From Rahnella woolbedingensis (GTDB lineage: Bacteria > Pseudomonadota > Gammaproteobacteria > Enterobacterales > Enterobacteriaceae), in assembly GCF_003602095.1 (NCBI RefSeq), contig NZ_RAHH01000029.1, positions 1-64,000 on the forward strand: 64,000 nt of DNA, given 5' to 3'. The notes under the pieces are model-generated. The model made no database searches. It had not been told where the DNA came from and saw only the letters and a program-made list of their open reading frames with translations. Of this stretch, positions 55,562-64,000 are shown piece after piece. Numbering within the stretch: position 1 is the first letter of the stretch; the number at the start of each line of letters is the position of its first letter. Position numbers and translations under genes: made by a program.

Positions 55562-56089
55562 GTGATCGATGATGATGGCTACCGCCCGAATGTTGGTATC
55601 GTAATCTGTGACAAGCAGGGTCAGGTATTGTGGGCCAGACGATACGGTCAGCACTCCTGGCAGTTTCCGCAAGGGGGCATAAACCCCGGTGAAACCGCTG
55701 AGCAGGCCATGTACCGCGAGCTGTTTGAGGAAGTGGGGCTTGGCCGTAAAGATGTACGTATTCTGGCTTCAACCCGTAACTGGTTACGTTATAAATTGCC
55801 AAAACGTTTGGTGCGTTGGGACACAAAGCCGGTTTGTATCGGCCAAAAGCAAAAATGGTTCTTGCTGCAACTGATGTCTAACGAAGCTGATATCAATATG
55901 CAGCGTAGCAGTACGCCTGAATTTGATGGCTGGCGTTGGGTGAGTTTCTGGTATCCGGTTCGTCAGGTGGTGTCTTTTAAACGCGATGTTTACCGTCGTG
56001 TAATGAAAGAGTTTTCCACCACGATTATGCCGATGCAGGAAGTCTCCCTTCCCAAGACATCGCCCGCCTATCGTCGTAAAAGAGGCTAA
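55562..56089 (+). CDS. rppH: RNA pyrophosphohydrolase RppH
   Basis: The 175-residue Nudix enzyme removes pyrophosphate from 5' triphosphate mRNA, starting RNase E decay. Nudix box is at 38-60 ([20 protein letters not shown] then VGL). The sequence is nearly identical to E. coli RppH through [20 protein letters not shown]. The GTG start at 55562 is the same as in E. coli. ptsP follows after 11 bp in the same transcript. Confidence 0.96.
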   Translation: MIDDDGYRPNVGIVICDKQGQVLWARRYGQHSWQFPQGGINPGETAEQAMYRELFEEVGLGRKDVRILASTRNWLRYKLPKRLVRWDTKPVCIGQKQKWFLLQLMSNEADINMQRSSTPEFDGWRWVSFWYPVRQVVSFKRDVYRRVMKEFSTTIMPMQEVSLPKTSPAYRRKRG

Positions 56090-56100
56090 GTCACGAAGAG

Positions 56101-58347
56101 ATGCTCACGCGTTTGCGAGAAATTGTTGAAAAGGTAGCAATGGCGTCCAGCCTCAATGATGCGCTGGATGTACTGGTCAATGAAACCTGCCTGGCGATGG
56201 ACACCGAAGTCTGTTCCGTCTATCTCGCTGACAATGACCGCCGTTGTTATTACCTGATGGCGACGCGAGGTTTGAAAAAACCTCGCGGGCGGACTATTAC
56301 CCTGGCGTTTGATCAGGGGATAGTCGGTCTGGTAGGGCGTCTGGCCGAGCCCATTAACCTTGCCGATGCGCAGAGCCACCCCAGCTTCAAATATATTCCC
56401 GCCGTAAAAGAAGATCTTTTCCGATCTTTTTTAGGTGTGCCGATCATCCACCGGCGTCAGTTACTCGGCGTGCTGGTTATTCAGCAACGCGAACACCGCC
56501 AGTTCGATGAAAGTGAAGAGTCATTTTTGGTCACGCTGGCGACGCAGCTGGCTGCAATCCTTTCTCAGGCACAACTGAATGTGCTTTACGGACGCTTTCG
56601 TCAGACCCGTGTCCGCGCACTTGCGGCTTCGCCGGGTGTGGCGATTGGTATCGGCTGGCAGGACAGCTCGCAGCCATCGCTCGAGCATGTTTATATGGCG
56701 TCCACGCTCGATACGGTGCGTGAACGCGAACGCCTGACCCGCGCACTGGAAGATGCCGGTGCCGAGTTCCGCCGTTTCAGTAAACGTTTTACTGCCAGCG
56801 CGCAGAAAGAAAGCGCGGCGATTTTCGACCTCTATTCCCACCTCCTTAACGATGCACGCCTCAAGCGCGAATTGTTCGCCCAGATTGATCAGGGTGCAGT
56901 GGCGGAATGGGCGGTCAAAAAGGTGGTTGAAGAGTTTGCCGCTCAGTTTGCCAGCCTGCAGGATACTTATCTGCGCGAGCGCGGCAGCGATTTACGTGCG
57001 CTGGGTCAGCGGCTGGTTTTCCACCTCGATGACACCATTCAGGGTAATACGCAGTGGCCTGAGCGCTTTATTCTGGTCGCCGATGAGCTCACAGCCACAT
57101 TGCTGGCAGAAGTGCCGCAAGACCGCCTGGCCGGTGTGGTAGTTCGTGACGGCGCGGCTAACTCCCACGCGGCGATTTTAGTCCGCGCAATGGGCGTGCC
57201 GACCATTATGGGCGCTGACATTCAGCCTGCGCTGCTCAGCCAGCGGCAGCTGATTGTTGATGGTTATCGCGGTGAATTACTGATTGATCCGGAACCCGTG
57301 CTGGTTACGGAATACAAGCGTCTGATCAGCGAAGAAATGGAGCTGAGTCAGAAAGCTGAAGATGACGTTGAGCAACCCGCCGCACTGAAAAGTGGCGAAC
57401 GGGTGAAAGTGATGCTCAATGCCGGCCTGAGTGCAGATCACGAAAAACTCTTCGGCAGCCGCGTCGATGGCGTCGGGCTGTACCGTACTGAAATACCTTT
57501 CATGCTGCAAAGCGGCTTCCCTTCTGAAGAAGAACAGGTCGCGCAATATCAGGGCATGTTGCAGCTGTTCCCGCAAAAGCCGGTGACCCTGCGCACGCTG
57601 GATATCGGGTCTGATAAACAACTTCCGTATATGCCGATCAGCGAGGAAAACCCTTGTCTGGGCTGGCGCGGCATCCGTATTACCCTCGACCAGCCGGAAA
57701 TTTTCCTGATTCAGGTGCGTGCGATGCTGCGTGCCAATGCGGCGACCGGTAATCTCGGCATTCTTCTGCCCATGGTAACCAGTCTTGAAGAGATTGATGA
57801 GGCGCGTCGTTTAATCGACCGTGCAGGACGGGAAGTTGAGGAACAACTCGGTTACGAGCTTCCGCACACACGTCTTGGCGTCATGATTGAAGTCCCTTCC
57901 ATGGTCTTTATGCTGCCTGCTCTGGCGGGTAGGGTAGAATTTATCTCCGTCGGCACCAACGATTTAACGCAATATCTGCTGGCAGTGGATCGCAACAACA
58001 CCCGCGTTGCCGGGCTTTATGACAGCCTGCATCCGGCAATGCTGCGCGTGCTCAAGCAGATTGTTACCAGTGCAGAAGTCGCCGGACTGGACGTTAGCTT
58101 GTGTGGAGAAATGGCGGGTGACCCGATGGGGGCATTACTGCTTACCGGTATGGGGTTTCGTAATCTCAGCATGAACGGACGCAGTGTCGCCCGTGTAAAA
58201 TACCTGCTGCGCCGTATCGAACTGAACGATGCCGAAGAACTCGCCGGACGCGTATTACAGGCGCATTTCACCACGGACGTGCGTCATATGACCGCCGCGT
58301 TTATGGAAAGACGCGGGTTGGGCGGTCTGATCCGCGGCGGTAAATAA
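56101..58347 (+). CDS. ptsP: PTS-Ntr enzyme I (phosphoenolpyruvate phosphotransferase)
   Basis: The 748-residue protein has an N-terminal GAF domain (about 1-165) that senses glutamine or 2-oxoglutarate, then the EI phosphohistidine domain with DGAANSHAAI (His356). A PEP-binding TIM barrel follows, with SVGTNDLTQYLLAVDR and the catalytic cysteine in LCGEMAGDP. It starts the NPr-EIIA-Ntr cascade controlling potassium and nitrogen balance. Co-transcribed with rppH; a terminator follows. Confidence 0.95.
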   Translation: MLTRLREIVEKVAMASSLNDALDVLVNETCLAMDTEVCSVYLADNDRRCYYLMATRGLKKPRGRTITLAFDQGIVGLVGRLAEPINLADAQSHPSFKYIPAVKEDLFRSFLGVPIIHRRQLLGVLVIQQREHRQFDESEESFLVTLATQLAAILSQAQLNVLYGRFRQTRVRALAASPGVAIGIGWQDSSQPSLEHVYMASTLDTVRERERLTRALEDAGAEFRRFSKRFTASAQKESAAIFDLYSHLLNDARLKRELFAQIDQGAVAEWAVKKVVEEFAAQFASLQDTYLRERGSDLRALGQRLVFHLDDTIQGNTQWPERFILVADELTATLLAEVPQDRLAGVVVRDGAANSHAAILVRAMGVPTIMGADIQPALLSQRQLIVDGYRGELLIDPEPVLVTEYKRLISEEMELSQKAEDDVEQPAALKSGERVKVMLNAGLSADHEKLFGSRVDGVGLYRTEIPFMLQSGFPSEEEQVAQYQGMLQLFPQKPVTLRTLDIGSDKQLPYMPISEENPCLGWRGIRITLDQPEIFLIQVRAMLRANAATGNLGILLPMVTSLEEIDEARRLIDRAGREVEEQLGYELPHTRLGVMIEVPSMVFMLPALAGRVEFISVGTNDLTQYLLAVDRNNTRVAGLYDSLHPAMLRVLKQIVTSAEVAGLDVSLCGEMAGDPMGALLLTGMGFRNLSMNGRSVARVKYLLRRIELNDAEELAGRVLQAHFTTDVRHMTAAFMERRGLGGLIRGGK

Positions 58348-58379
58348 GCGCCGGACTTCACATTCTTTGCCCTGTTACT

Positions 58380-58421
58380 CTCATCCTGACAGCACTCTGG
58401 CGCAGGATGAGAAGATTTTTT
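58380..58421 (+). terminator. rho-independent terminator of ptsP
   Basis: CTCATCCTG (58380-58388) pairs with CAGGATGAG (58403-58411), and a T-run follows at 58415-58420. Confidence 0.8.
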
Positions 58422-58529
58422 ACAGAACTTTTCCAGCGGCTTAGCCCCGGAAAACCTTCCGGCTATGCTACTATTCGCTCCCTGCTGGCCCCTGACCGGG
58501 CAATAATGATAAACAATTTGTGGTGATAG

Positions 58530-59399
58530 ATGAGCAACAGCTATCTGGCGTTTCCCCAGTTTGATCCGGTAATTTTCTCAATCGGACCGGTATCTCTTCA
58601 CTGGTACGGACTGATGTATCTGATCGGTTTTGTCTTCGCAATGTGGCTGGCGGTACGCCGTGCTAACAAGCCAGGCAGCGGCTGGACCAAAGACGAAGTG
58701 GAAAACCTGTTGTACGCAGGTTTCCTCGGTGTCTTCCTCGGTGGTCGTATCGGTTACGTATTTTTCTACAACCTGCCTTTATTCCTCGAAAATCCACTTT
58801 ATCTTTTCAAAGTGTGGGACGGCGGTATGTCCTTCCACGGCGGCCTGATTGGTGTGATTGTGGTCATGCTGATTTTTGCGCGTCGCACCAAACGCAACTT
58901 CTTCCAGGTTTCCGATTTTATCGCTCCGCTGATCCCGTTTGGTCTGGGTGCGGGCCGTCTCGGTAACTTTATCAATGGTGAACTCTGGGGCCGCGTAACC
59001 ACCGATGTACCTTGGGCGATGCTGTTCCCGGGCTCGCGTCAGGAAGATATCGCAATCGCCGCCGCTGACCCGAAATGGCAGCCGCTGCTGAACCAGTACG
59101 GCGTGCTTCCGCGCCATCCTTCCCAGCTGTATGAACTGCTGCTCGAAGGTATCGTACTGTTCATCATCCTGAACGTATTTATCCGTAAATCTCGCCCGAT
59201 GGGCGCGGTATCAGGTTTGTTCCTGATCGGTTATGGCTTATTCCGCATCATCGTTGAACACTTCCGCCAGCCAGATGCACAGCTCGGCCTGTTCGACGGG
59301 ATCATCAGTATGGGACAGGTTCTGTCCATTCCAATGGTCGTTATTGGCCTGATTATGATGGTCTGGGCATATCGCCGTCCGCAGAAACAATTGTCGTGA
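58530..59399 (+). CDS. lgt: prolipoprotein diacylglyceryl transferase
   Basis: The 289-residue inner-membrane enzyme with seven helices transfers diacylglycerol from phosphatidylglycerol to the lipobox cysteine of prolipoproteins. Key motifs are [26 protein letters not shown] and [13 protein letters not shown], matching E. coli Lgt (291). It lies 6 bp before thyA, the usual lgt-thyA pair, which overlaps transcriptionally in E. coli. Confidence 0.95.
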   Translation: MSNSYLAFPQFDPVIFSIGPVSLHWYGLMYLIGFVFAMWLAVRRANKPGSGWTKDEVENLLYAGFLGVFLGGRIGYVFFYNLPLFLENPLYLFKVWDGGMSFHGGLIGVIVVMLIFARRTKRNFFQVSDFIAPLIPFGLGAGRLGNFINGELWGRVTTDVPWAMLFPGSRQEDIAIAAADPKWQPLLNQYGVLPRHPSQLYELLLEGIVLFIILNVFIRKSRPMGAVSGLFLIGYGLFRIIVEHFRQPDAQLGLFDGIISMGQVLSIPMVVIGLIMMVWAYRRPQKQLS

Positions 59400-59405
59400 G
59401 GTAAC

Positions 59406-60200
59406 ATGAAACAGTATCTGGATTTAATGCAGAAAGTGCTCGATGAGGGCACCCCTAAAGCCGACCGTACCGGTACTGGCACGTTGTCGATTTTTGGTCA
59501 TCAGATGCGTTTCAACTTGCAGGAAGGTTTCCCGCTGGTCACTACCAAACGCTGTCATTTGCGCTCCATCATTCATGAGCTCCTGTGGTTCCTGAAAGGC
59601 GAAACTAACATCGCTTATCTGCGTGAAAACAATGTCAGCATCTGGGACGAGTGGGCCGATGAAAACGGCGACCTCGGTCCGGTGTATGGCAAGCAGTGGC
59701 GTGCCTGGGGCGCGGCTGACGGCAAGCAAATTGACCAGTTGGCGAATGTTGTCGAGCAACTAAAGAAAGACCCTGACTCGCGTCGTATTATCGTGTCAGC
59801 ATGGAACGTCGGTGAGCTGGATCAGATGGCACTGGCGCCATGCCACGCTTTCTTCCAGTTCTATGTGGCGGACGGGAAACTGTCCTGCCAGCTGTATCAG
59901 CGTTCATGCGATATCTTCCTCGGTCTGCCGTTTAACATTGCCAGCTACGCGCTGCTGGTACATATGATGGCGCAACAATGCGACCTCGAAGTGGGTGACT
60001 TTGTCTGGACGGGTGGCGACACCCATCTGTACAACAACCACATGGAGCAGACGCATCTGCAACTATCGCGTGAACCCCGCGCGTTGCCAAAACTTGTCAT
60101 CAAGCGCAAGCCGGCCTCCCTGTTTGATTACAACTTCGAAGATTTCGAGATTGAAGGGTACGATCCGCACCCGGCAATCAAAGCGCCTGTCGCTATCTGA
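59406..60200 (+). CDS. thyA: thymidylate synthase
   Basis: The 264-residue enzyme has the same length as E. coli ThyA. It methylates dUMP to dTMP using methylene-tetrahydrofolate. The nucleophile Cys146 is in [11 protein letters not shown], the phosphate-binding RR at [13 protein letters not shown], and the [18 protein letters not shown] stretch is complete. A hairpin follows downstream. Confidence 0.97.
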   Translation: MKQYLDLMQKVLDEGTPKADRTGTGTLSIFGHQMRFNLQEGFPLVTTKRCHLRSIIHELLWFLKGETNIAYLRENNVSIWDEWADENGDLGPVYGKQWRAWGAADGKQIDQLANVVEQLKKDPDSRRIIVSAWNVGELDQMALAPCHAFFQFYVADGKLSCQLYQRSCDIFLGLPFNIASYALLVHMMAQQCDLEVGDFVWTGGDTHLYNNHMEQTHLQLSREPRALPKLVIKRKPASLFDYNFEDFEIEGYDPHPAIKAPVAI

Positions 60201-60215
60201 TCCTTCGTTGTCTGC

Positions 60216-60248
60216 CGCCTGACGTTCCCGTCAGGCGGTCATTTCTCT
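60216..60248 (+). terminator. hairpin terminator after thyA
   Basis: CCGCCTGACG-ttcc-CGTCAGGCGG is a perfect 10-bp stem, followed by TCATTTCTCT with only a weak T-run. Confidence 0.65.
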
Positions 60249-60451
60249 GGTATCCAGCTTTTACCCTCTGCCCCACTTTGTACGCCTTTTCCTGAGCATT
60301 CCCACTCCGATTTAAAGCCAAATGCTATTCCTGCGAGGCATCACGCAACGTTTTTGTCGTGTGCATTGTGTTGCGCTGATTGTTTCCGAGGCATCCAGGA
60401 AAAAATCACTTTGCCGGTAGCAGAACAAATTTAAGCGCCTACCCTGACGGC

Positions 60452-60961
60452 ATGAAGACTTACAGCATGATTGCAGCCAGACGCAAAGGGGAACGCGGGA
60501 TGTCACTGATAGAATTGATGGTCGTGGTGGTTTTAGTGGCCATATGCACATTATGGGGAACGCAAAGCTGGCGAGGTTATCAACAGGCACTCAAGCTTGA
60601 ACAACATGCACAGCGGCTGCGTCTGTATCTTTATGGCGTTCAGTCCGAGGCCAATGATTACAATCTTTCAGCGGTGTTATGGGTGATTGGCGGCAACGAC
60701 GGATGTGTCGGTTACGGCCCGCGCTCTACGGATTGTCACAATGCCACCGGTAAAATCTTTGTCATGGAGGAGCCAGATATCGAGTTGTCCGGTCTCGCCG
60801 ACAAATCAATGGGATTCTACGGGCTGCGAAACGCCGCGCTGGCAGGGCGTTTAACGTTAAAAAATTCAGCGGGAAGTCTGCGTCTGGTGCTTTCAGCAAG
60901 GGGACGACTGCGTATATGCAGCGAAGATAAACCGTTGTTGGGGATCAGCCTGTGCCAGTAG
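60452..60961 (+). CDS. ppdA: prepilin-like protein PpdA
   Basis: The 169-residue protein has a type IV prepilin leader: RKGERG-MSLIELMVVVVLVA, with cleavage before the methionine and Glu+5. A hydrophobic N-terminal helix precedes a globular domain with paired cysteines. ATG 60452 is chosen because frames upstream (TTG 60380) lack a leader-like start. First of four overlapping genes ppdA-ppdB-ygdB-ppdC, as in E. coli, whose role in a minor-pilin or secretion-like complex is unsettled. Confidence 0.87.
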   Translation: MKTYSMIAARRKGERGMSLIELMVVVVLVAICTLWGTQSWRGYQQALKLEQHAQRLRLYLYGVQSEANDYNLSAVLWVIGGNDGCVGYGPRSTDCHNATGKIFVMEEPDIELSGLADKSMGFYGLRNAALAGRLTLKNSAGSLRLVLSARGRLRICSEDKPLLGISLCQ

Positions 60962-61530
60962 CCTCTCGCGGATTCACACTGCCGGAAATCATGATTGCGA
61001 TGAGTATCGGCAGCATGCTGATGCTCAGCGCTGCGCAGATTTATCCGCTGATGCGTCAGAGAAGCCAGAGCCTGGGAAGGCACTATCAGCTTGATCAGCT
61101 ATTGCATCAGACTGTTTTTACTATCGCCAAAGATCTCCGGCGTGCCGGTTTTTGTAATGGCAGTTGCGAGGGTAAACCGGTCATTACGGGACATGCAGAG
61201 GGAGAGCCCGAAGGTTCCTGTGTCATCATCCTTTATGACCTGAACCGCAATGGTCGGTGGGAAAAGCCCGGCGCGGCAGATTCGGAATATTTTGGTTACC
61301 GCTTACGGCAGGGCGGAATTGAGATCCAGCGGGGAGCGGCAGATTGCGGCAGTTCCGGCTGGGAGAAACTACTCGATCCCTCTGAAGTCAGTGTCATGAA
61401 ATTCAGCGTAAAAGAATCCTCCGCAGAAGCTTCCGGCGGATTGTATTCGCTGCAACTTGAAGCCCGCTGGAGCAACAACCCTTCTGTTCACCGGCAAGTG
61501 ACCGAAATGGTGGCAGGGCGCTCGTTATGA
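60952..61530 (+). CDS. ppdB: prepilin-like protein PpdB
   Basis: The 192-residue protein has a GTG start at 60952, overlapping ppdA by 10 bp. Short prepilin leader MPVASRG precedes FTLPEIMIAMSIGSMLML with Glu at +5. The later part keeps the E. coli PpdB pattern (FTIAKDLRRAGFCNGSC, VIILYDLNRNGRWE, and CGSSGWEKL), including cysteine pairs. Expected to be processed by a prepilin peptidase and assemble with PpdA and PpdC. Confidence 0.88.
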   Translation: MPVASRGFTLPEIMIAMSIGSMLMLSAAQIYPLMRQRSQSLGRHYQLDQLLHQTVFTIAKDLRRAGFCNGSCEGKPVITGHAEGEPEGSCVIILYDLNRNGRWEKPGAADSEYFGYRLRQGGIEIQRGAADCGSSGWEKLLDPSEVSVMKFSVKESSAEASGGLYSLQLEARWSNNPSVHRQVTEMVAGRSL

Positions 61531-62015
61531 CTGAGGCAAAGAACGTCGACAGTCTGTTCAGGCAAAAGGGGAGTGCCATGATATTGAGCATCATGGTGAT
61601 GATGGGGTTGGGATTAATTGCCCTCAGTTCATTGCAGCAGCAGCTTTCAGCCGGGCTGGCACTGACCTCTAATCAGCACCGTTTTGTTATCGGTTGGGAA
61701 AATGCGTCTTCCGCCTTAGCCTGGGGCATCAGTCAGCCGTGGAAGGATTTTAGTGATAGCCGCTGGCAGTGCCAGGACGTACCGGCAATGCTCATTTCCT
61801 CCGGTGGTGGCAGGGTTTGTGTTCGCGCTTCACTCCGGCAGGATGTTTTTGTTCTTCGCGGCGAAGGAACCGCGGGCGAAGGTAAGGCAACTGTGAAATT
61901 GTTTCAGCAAACTAGCATGAAAAAGCAGGCGGACGGGAAACTGAGTTTTACACCACTGAAACAGGGATGGCTGGACTTTTGTCCGGAGGCGGATGAGCAG
62001 GTTTGCAATGACTGA
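61527..62015 (+). CDS. ygdB: YgdB (DUF2509) family protein
   Basis: The 162-residue protein has a prepilin-like N-terminus: polar leader, then QKGSAMILSIMVMMGLGLIALSSLQQ, a single hydrophobic helix. The remaining chain is soluble. It corresponds to E. coli YgdB by position and start, overlapping ppdB by 4 bp and ppdC at its 3' end. It is thought to be part of the ppd minor-pilin set, resembling the PilX/GspK-type minor subunits; this is inference. Confidence 0.8.
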   Translation: MTEAKNVDSLFRQKGSAMILSIMVMMGLGLIALSSLQQQLSAGLALTSNQHRFVIGWENASSALAWGISQPWKDFSDSRWQCQDVPAMLISSGGGRVCVRASLRQDVFVLRGEGTAGEGKATVKLFQQTSMKKQADGKLSFTPLKQGWLDFCPEADEQVCND

Positions 62016-62352
62016 TGACGGTACCAGTCAACAGGGTTTCAGCCTGCCCGAAGCGCTGATCGCAATGTTATTGCTGTCAGTCTCTCTTCTCGGGCTGATG
62101 AATTACTACCAGTCGCTGACCTATGGCTTTATGCGCCAGTGGCAGACTCAGGAAGCATGGACAGAGGCACATTCTCAGCTCGAGGCGCACGCTGCGACCG
62201 GGAAGGGGACAGAGCCTCTGGCGGAAAAGTGGAATTATCAGTTTTCGGGTGTTTCCGCGGGCCAGTTATGCCAGCGGGTACAGGTAATCGTGCAAACGCC
62301 CGCAAAATATCAGGCAGTATTGCATCGGCTGGAATGCAATTTCGCACCCTGA
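62008..62352 (+). CDS. ppdC: prepilin-like protein PpdC
   Basis: The protein has about 114 residues. Leader MTDDGTSQQG precedes FSLPEALIAMLLLSVSLLGLM, with Glu+5 of a type IV prepilin. ATG 62008 has GCAGG 6 nt upstream; an earlier ATG at 61993 has GGAGG but too close. It overlaps ygdB by 8 bp. In E. coli recC follows; here 304 bp of non-coding sequence and then ptrA follow. Confidence 0.85.
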   Translation: MTDDGTSQQGFSLPEALIAMLLLSVSLLGLMNYYQSLTYGFMRQWQTQEAWTEAHSQLEAHAATGKGTEPLAEKWNYQFSGVSAGQLCQRVQVIVQTPAKYQAVLHRLECNFAP

Positions 62353-62656
62353 AACAGAGAGTAAATGCCTGCACGGGAGAAACAAAAATACCGTCAAGCT
62401 GCTTGCAATGGTGTTTTAACAGCTTAGAGTGGTTTAACTAAGTGATTTTTACCTATTGGCAGGATTTGGCTTTACGGCTAAAACGTGACGGAGCACAGGA
62501 AGAAAATCCCGATTCGGTTTTTTTTCACAACTATCCTGTTTCTGCGGGGTCTGAACAGACTCAACCGCTCAAAACAGCTTGTTGAGGTTCATCTGTTATT
62601 GAACCGTGTATTTATTGCCCCGTGTGGCACGTTTATTTGATTGAGGGAGAGTGGCA
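62353..62656. other. 304-bp gap between ppdC and ptrA, no recC
   Basis: No gene of normal size is present. A short GTG-started frame (62442-62585, 47 residues) exists but has no clear ribosome site or recognised family. A CCGA/TCGG mini-hairpin with eight T residues near 62508-62526 is a weak terminator candidate. The ptrA promoter must lie here. Confidence 0.6.
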
Positions 62657-64000
62657 ATGTTAAAACAGGTTACCCGAATTTCCGGGTTACTGTTGTTATT
62701 GACCTTTTGGGCCCCTGTTGTTTCGAGTGCAGCCGACTGGCAGCCTTATGCACAAGCTATCAATAAAAGTCAGAACGACCCGCGTCAGTATCAGGCCATC
62801 AAACTGGCCAATGACATGACCGTCTTGCTGGTATCTGACCCTCAAGCCCCCAAGTCACTCGCTGCTCTGGCTATTCCCGTGGGTTCGCTGGAAGACCCTG
62901 ATTCTCAGTTGGGTCTGGCTCACTACACCGAACACATGTTGCTGATGGGTTCGAAGAAATACCCTCAGCCGGAAAGTCTCTCGGAGTTTCTCAAAAAGCA
63001 TGGTGGCAGCCATAACGGCAGCACGGCTTCATACCGCACGGCTTTTTATCTGGAAGTCGAAAATGACGCCCTGCCTGAAGCGGTAGACCGTCTTTCCGAT
63101 GCCATTGGCGAACCATTGTTAGATCCCGCCAACGGTGACCGGGAGCGAAATGCAGTGAACGCAGAGCTGACCATGGCCCGCTCGCGTGACGGCATGCGTA
63201 TGGCGCAGGTGCGTGCAGAAACCTTAAATCCTGAGCATCCTGCAGCCCGATTTGCGGGGGGGAATCTGGATACGCTAAAAGACAAACCCGGCAGTAAGCT
63301 GCACGATCAACTGATGGCTTTTTATCACCGCTATTATTCCGCTAACCTGATGGTCGGTGTGATTTACAGCAACAAGTCTTTACCCGAGCTGGCAGAGCTG
63401 GCCTCAACCACCTTCGGGCAGATAGCCAATCATCACGCGGTAGTTCCGCCGATTACGGTGCCCACTTTAACTGCTGAACAGAAAGGAGAATTCGTCCATT
63501 TTGTTCCAGCCCAGCCCCGCAAAGAATTACGCATTGAATTTGCCATTGATAACAACAGTGCAGATTTTCGCAGTAAAACAGATACCTATATCAGCTATCT
63601 GATTGGCAACCGCAGCCCGAATACACTGTCTGACTGGTTACAGAAACAAGGTTATGCCGACGGGATCAGCGCCGGTGCAGACCCGATGGTTAACCGTAAT
63701 ATGGGCGTCTTTAATATTTCGGTTTCACTGACGGATAAGGGGCTCGCACAGCGTGATACCGTCATTGCCGCCATATTTAACTATCTCAACGAGATGCGTT
63801 CCAAGGGTATTGATAAGCCTTATTTCGATGAAATAGCCCACGTGATGGCGCTTGATTACCGGTATCCGGCATTAACGCGGGATATGGATTACGTCGAATG
63901 GCTGGTCGATACCATGCTGCGTGTACCGGTTGAGCATGTCCTCGATTCGCCTTATCTGACGGATCAGTACGACCCTAAAGCCATTGCGTCCCGTCTGGAT
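62657..64000 (+). CDS. ptrA: protease III (pitrilysin), C-terminus beyond window
   Basis: The 448 visible residues open with a signal peptide (ISGLLLLLTFWAPVVSSAA). The inverzincin motif HYTEH (HxxEH) follows in GLAHYTEHMLLMGSKKYP, with the distal zinc-ligand glutamate in RNAVNAELTMARSRDG. Sequence follows E. coli Ptr closely (NRSPNTLSDWLQKQGYADGIS region). It degrades small periplasmic peptides such as insulin B chain. ATG 62657 follows GGGAG by 7 nt. The gene continues past 64000; about half of the 960-residue protein is shown. Confidence 0.94.
   Translation, partial: MLKQVTRISGLLLLLTFWAPVVSSAADWQPYAQAINKSQNDPRQYQAIKLANDMTVLLVSDPQAPKSLAALAIPVGSLEDPDSQLGLAHYTEHMLLMGSKKYPQPESLSEFLKKHGGSHNGSTASYRTAFYLEVENDALPEAVDRLSDAIGEPLLDPANGDRERNAVNAELTMARSRDGMRMAQVRAETLNPEHPAARFAGGNLDTLKDKPGSKLHDQLMAFYHRYYSANLMVGVIYSNKSLPELAELASTTFGQIANHHAVVPPITVPTLTAEQKGEFVHFVPAQPRKELRIEFAIDNNSADFRSKTDTYISYLIGNRSPNTLSDWLQKQGYADGISAGADPMVNRNMGVFNISVSLTDKGLAQRDTVIAAIFNYLNEMRSKGIDKPYFDEIAHVMALDYRYPALTRDMDYVEWLVDTMLRVPVEHVLDSPYLTDQYDPKAIASRLD

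Noticed and set aside
1..64000. CRISPR array, rRNA, tRNA or prophage genes
   Set aside because: No evenly spaced direct repeats, cloverleaf sequences, rRNA segments or phage structural genes were seen on reading both strands.

Overview
The window is chromosomal DNA of an enterobacterium. The right half carries the E. coli-type gene neighbourhood lysR-lysA, galR, omr small RNA, aas-lplT, tas, ygdR, mutH, rppH-ptsP, lgt-thyA, ppdA-ppdB-ygdB-ppdC, ptrA. Proteins there look like close relatives of the E. coli ones. The accessory content and divergence suggest Yersiniaceae, with Rahnella or a Serratia relative most likely; this is inference, since no rRNA or other species marker is present.

Left third (1-31 kb) is mostly accessory. 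An IS903-type end interrupts a small lipoprotein gene, followed by a KdgM porin, an Lrp regulator with a DUF2000 gene, and sotB. A minus-strand cluster encodes an amidotransferase-type hydrolase, a cytoplasmic M15 peptidase and a RimJ-like acetyltransferase. Two complete RND efflux operons follow (mdtABC plus an outer-membrane factor, and an AcrAB-type pump plus its outer-membrane factor). Between them lie a Tat-exported flavoprotein coupled to a triheme cytochrome c, and an AbiE-type toxin-antitoxin pair. Next come an orphan terminator that may belong to an unrecognised small RNA, a MalX-like PTS permease with its UTRA regulator, and an SbmA/YddA-like ABC transporter.

Middle (31-49 kb): a secreted TPR protein, a metallo-beta-lactamase-fold protein with a degenerate metal site next to a LysR regulator, an MFS exporter, then lysR/lysA. 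The lysA-galR-omr-aas order of E. coli is kept but opened by two insertions. One is a beta-glucoside PTS operon (IIA, IIC, 6-phospho-beta-glucosidase, IIB, FadR-type GntR, GNAT) between lysA and galR. The other is a LysR/MFS pair plus a BisC-type molybdoenzyme between galR and omr.

Right (49-64 kb) is housekeeping: phospholipid repair (aas-lplT), mismatch repair (mutH), RNA pyrophosphohydrolase and nitrogen PTS (rppH-ptsP), lipoprotein lipidation and thymidylate synthesis (lgt-thyA), type IV prepilin-like proteins and ptrA. The mutH-rppH gap holds DnaA boxes and corresponds in position to E. coli DARS2. The gene order goes straight from ppdC to ptrA, so recC, which separates them in E. coli, is absent from its usual place. 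No rRNA, tRNA, CRISPR array or prophage was recognised.
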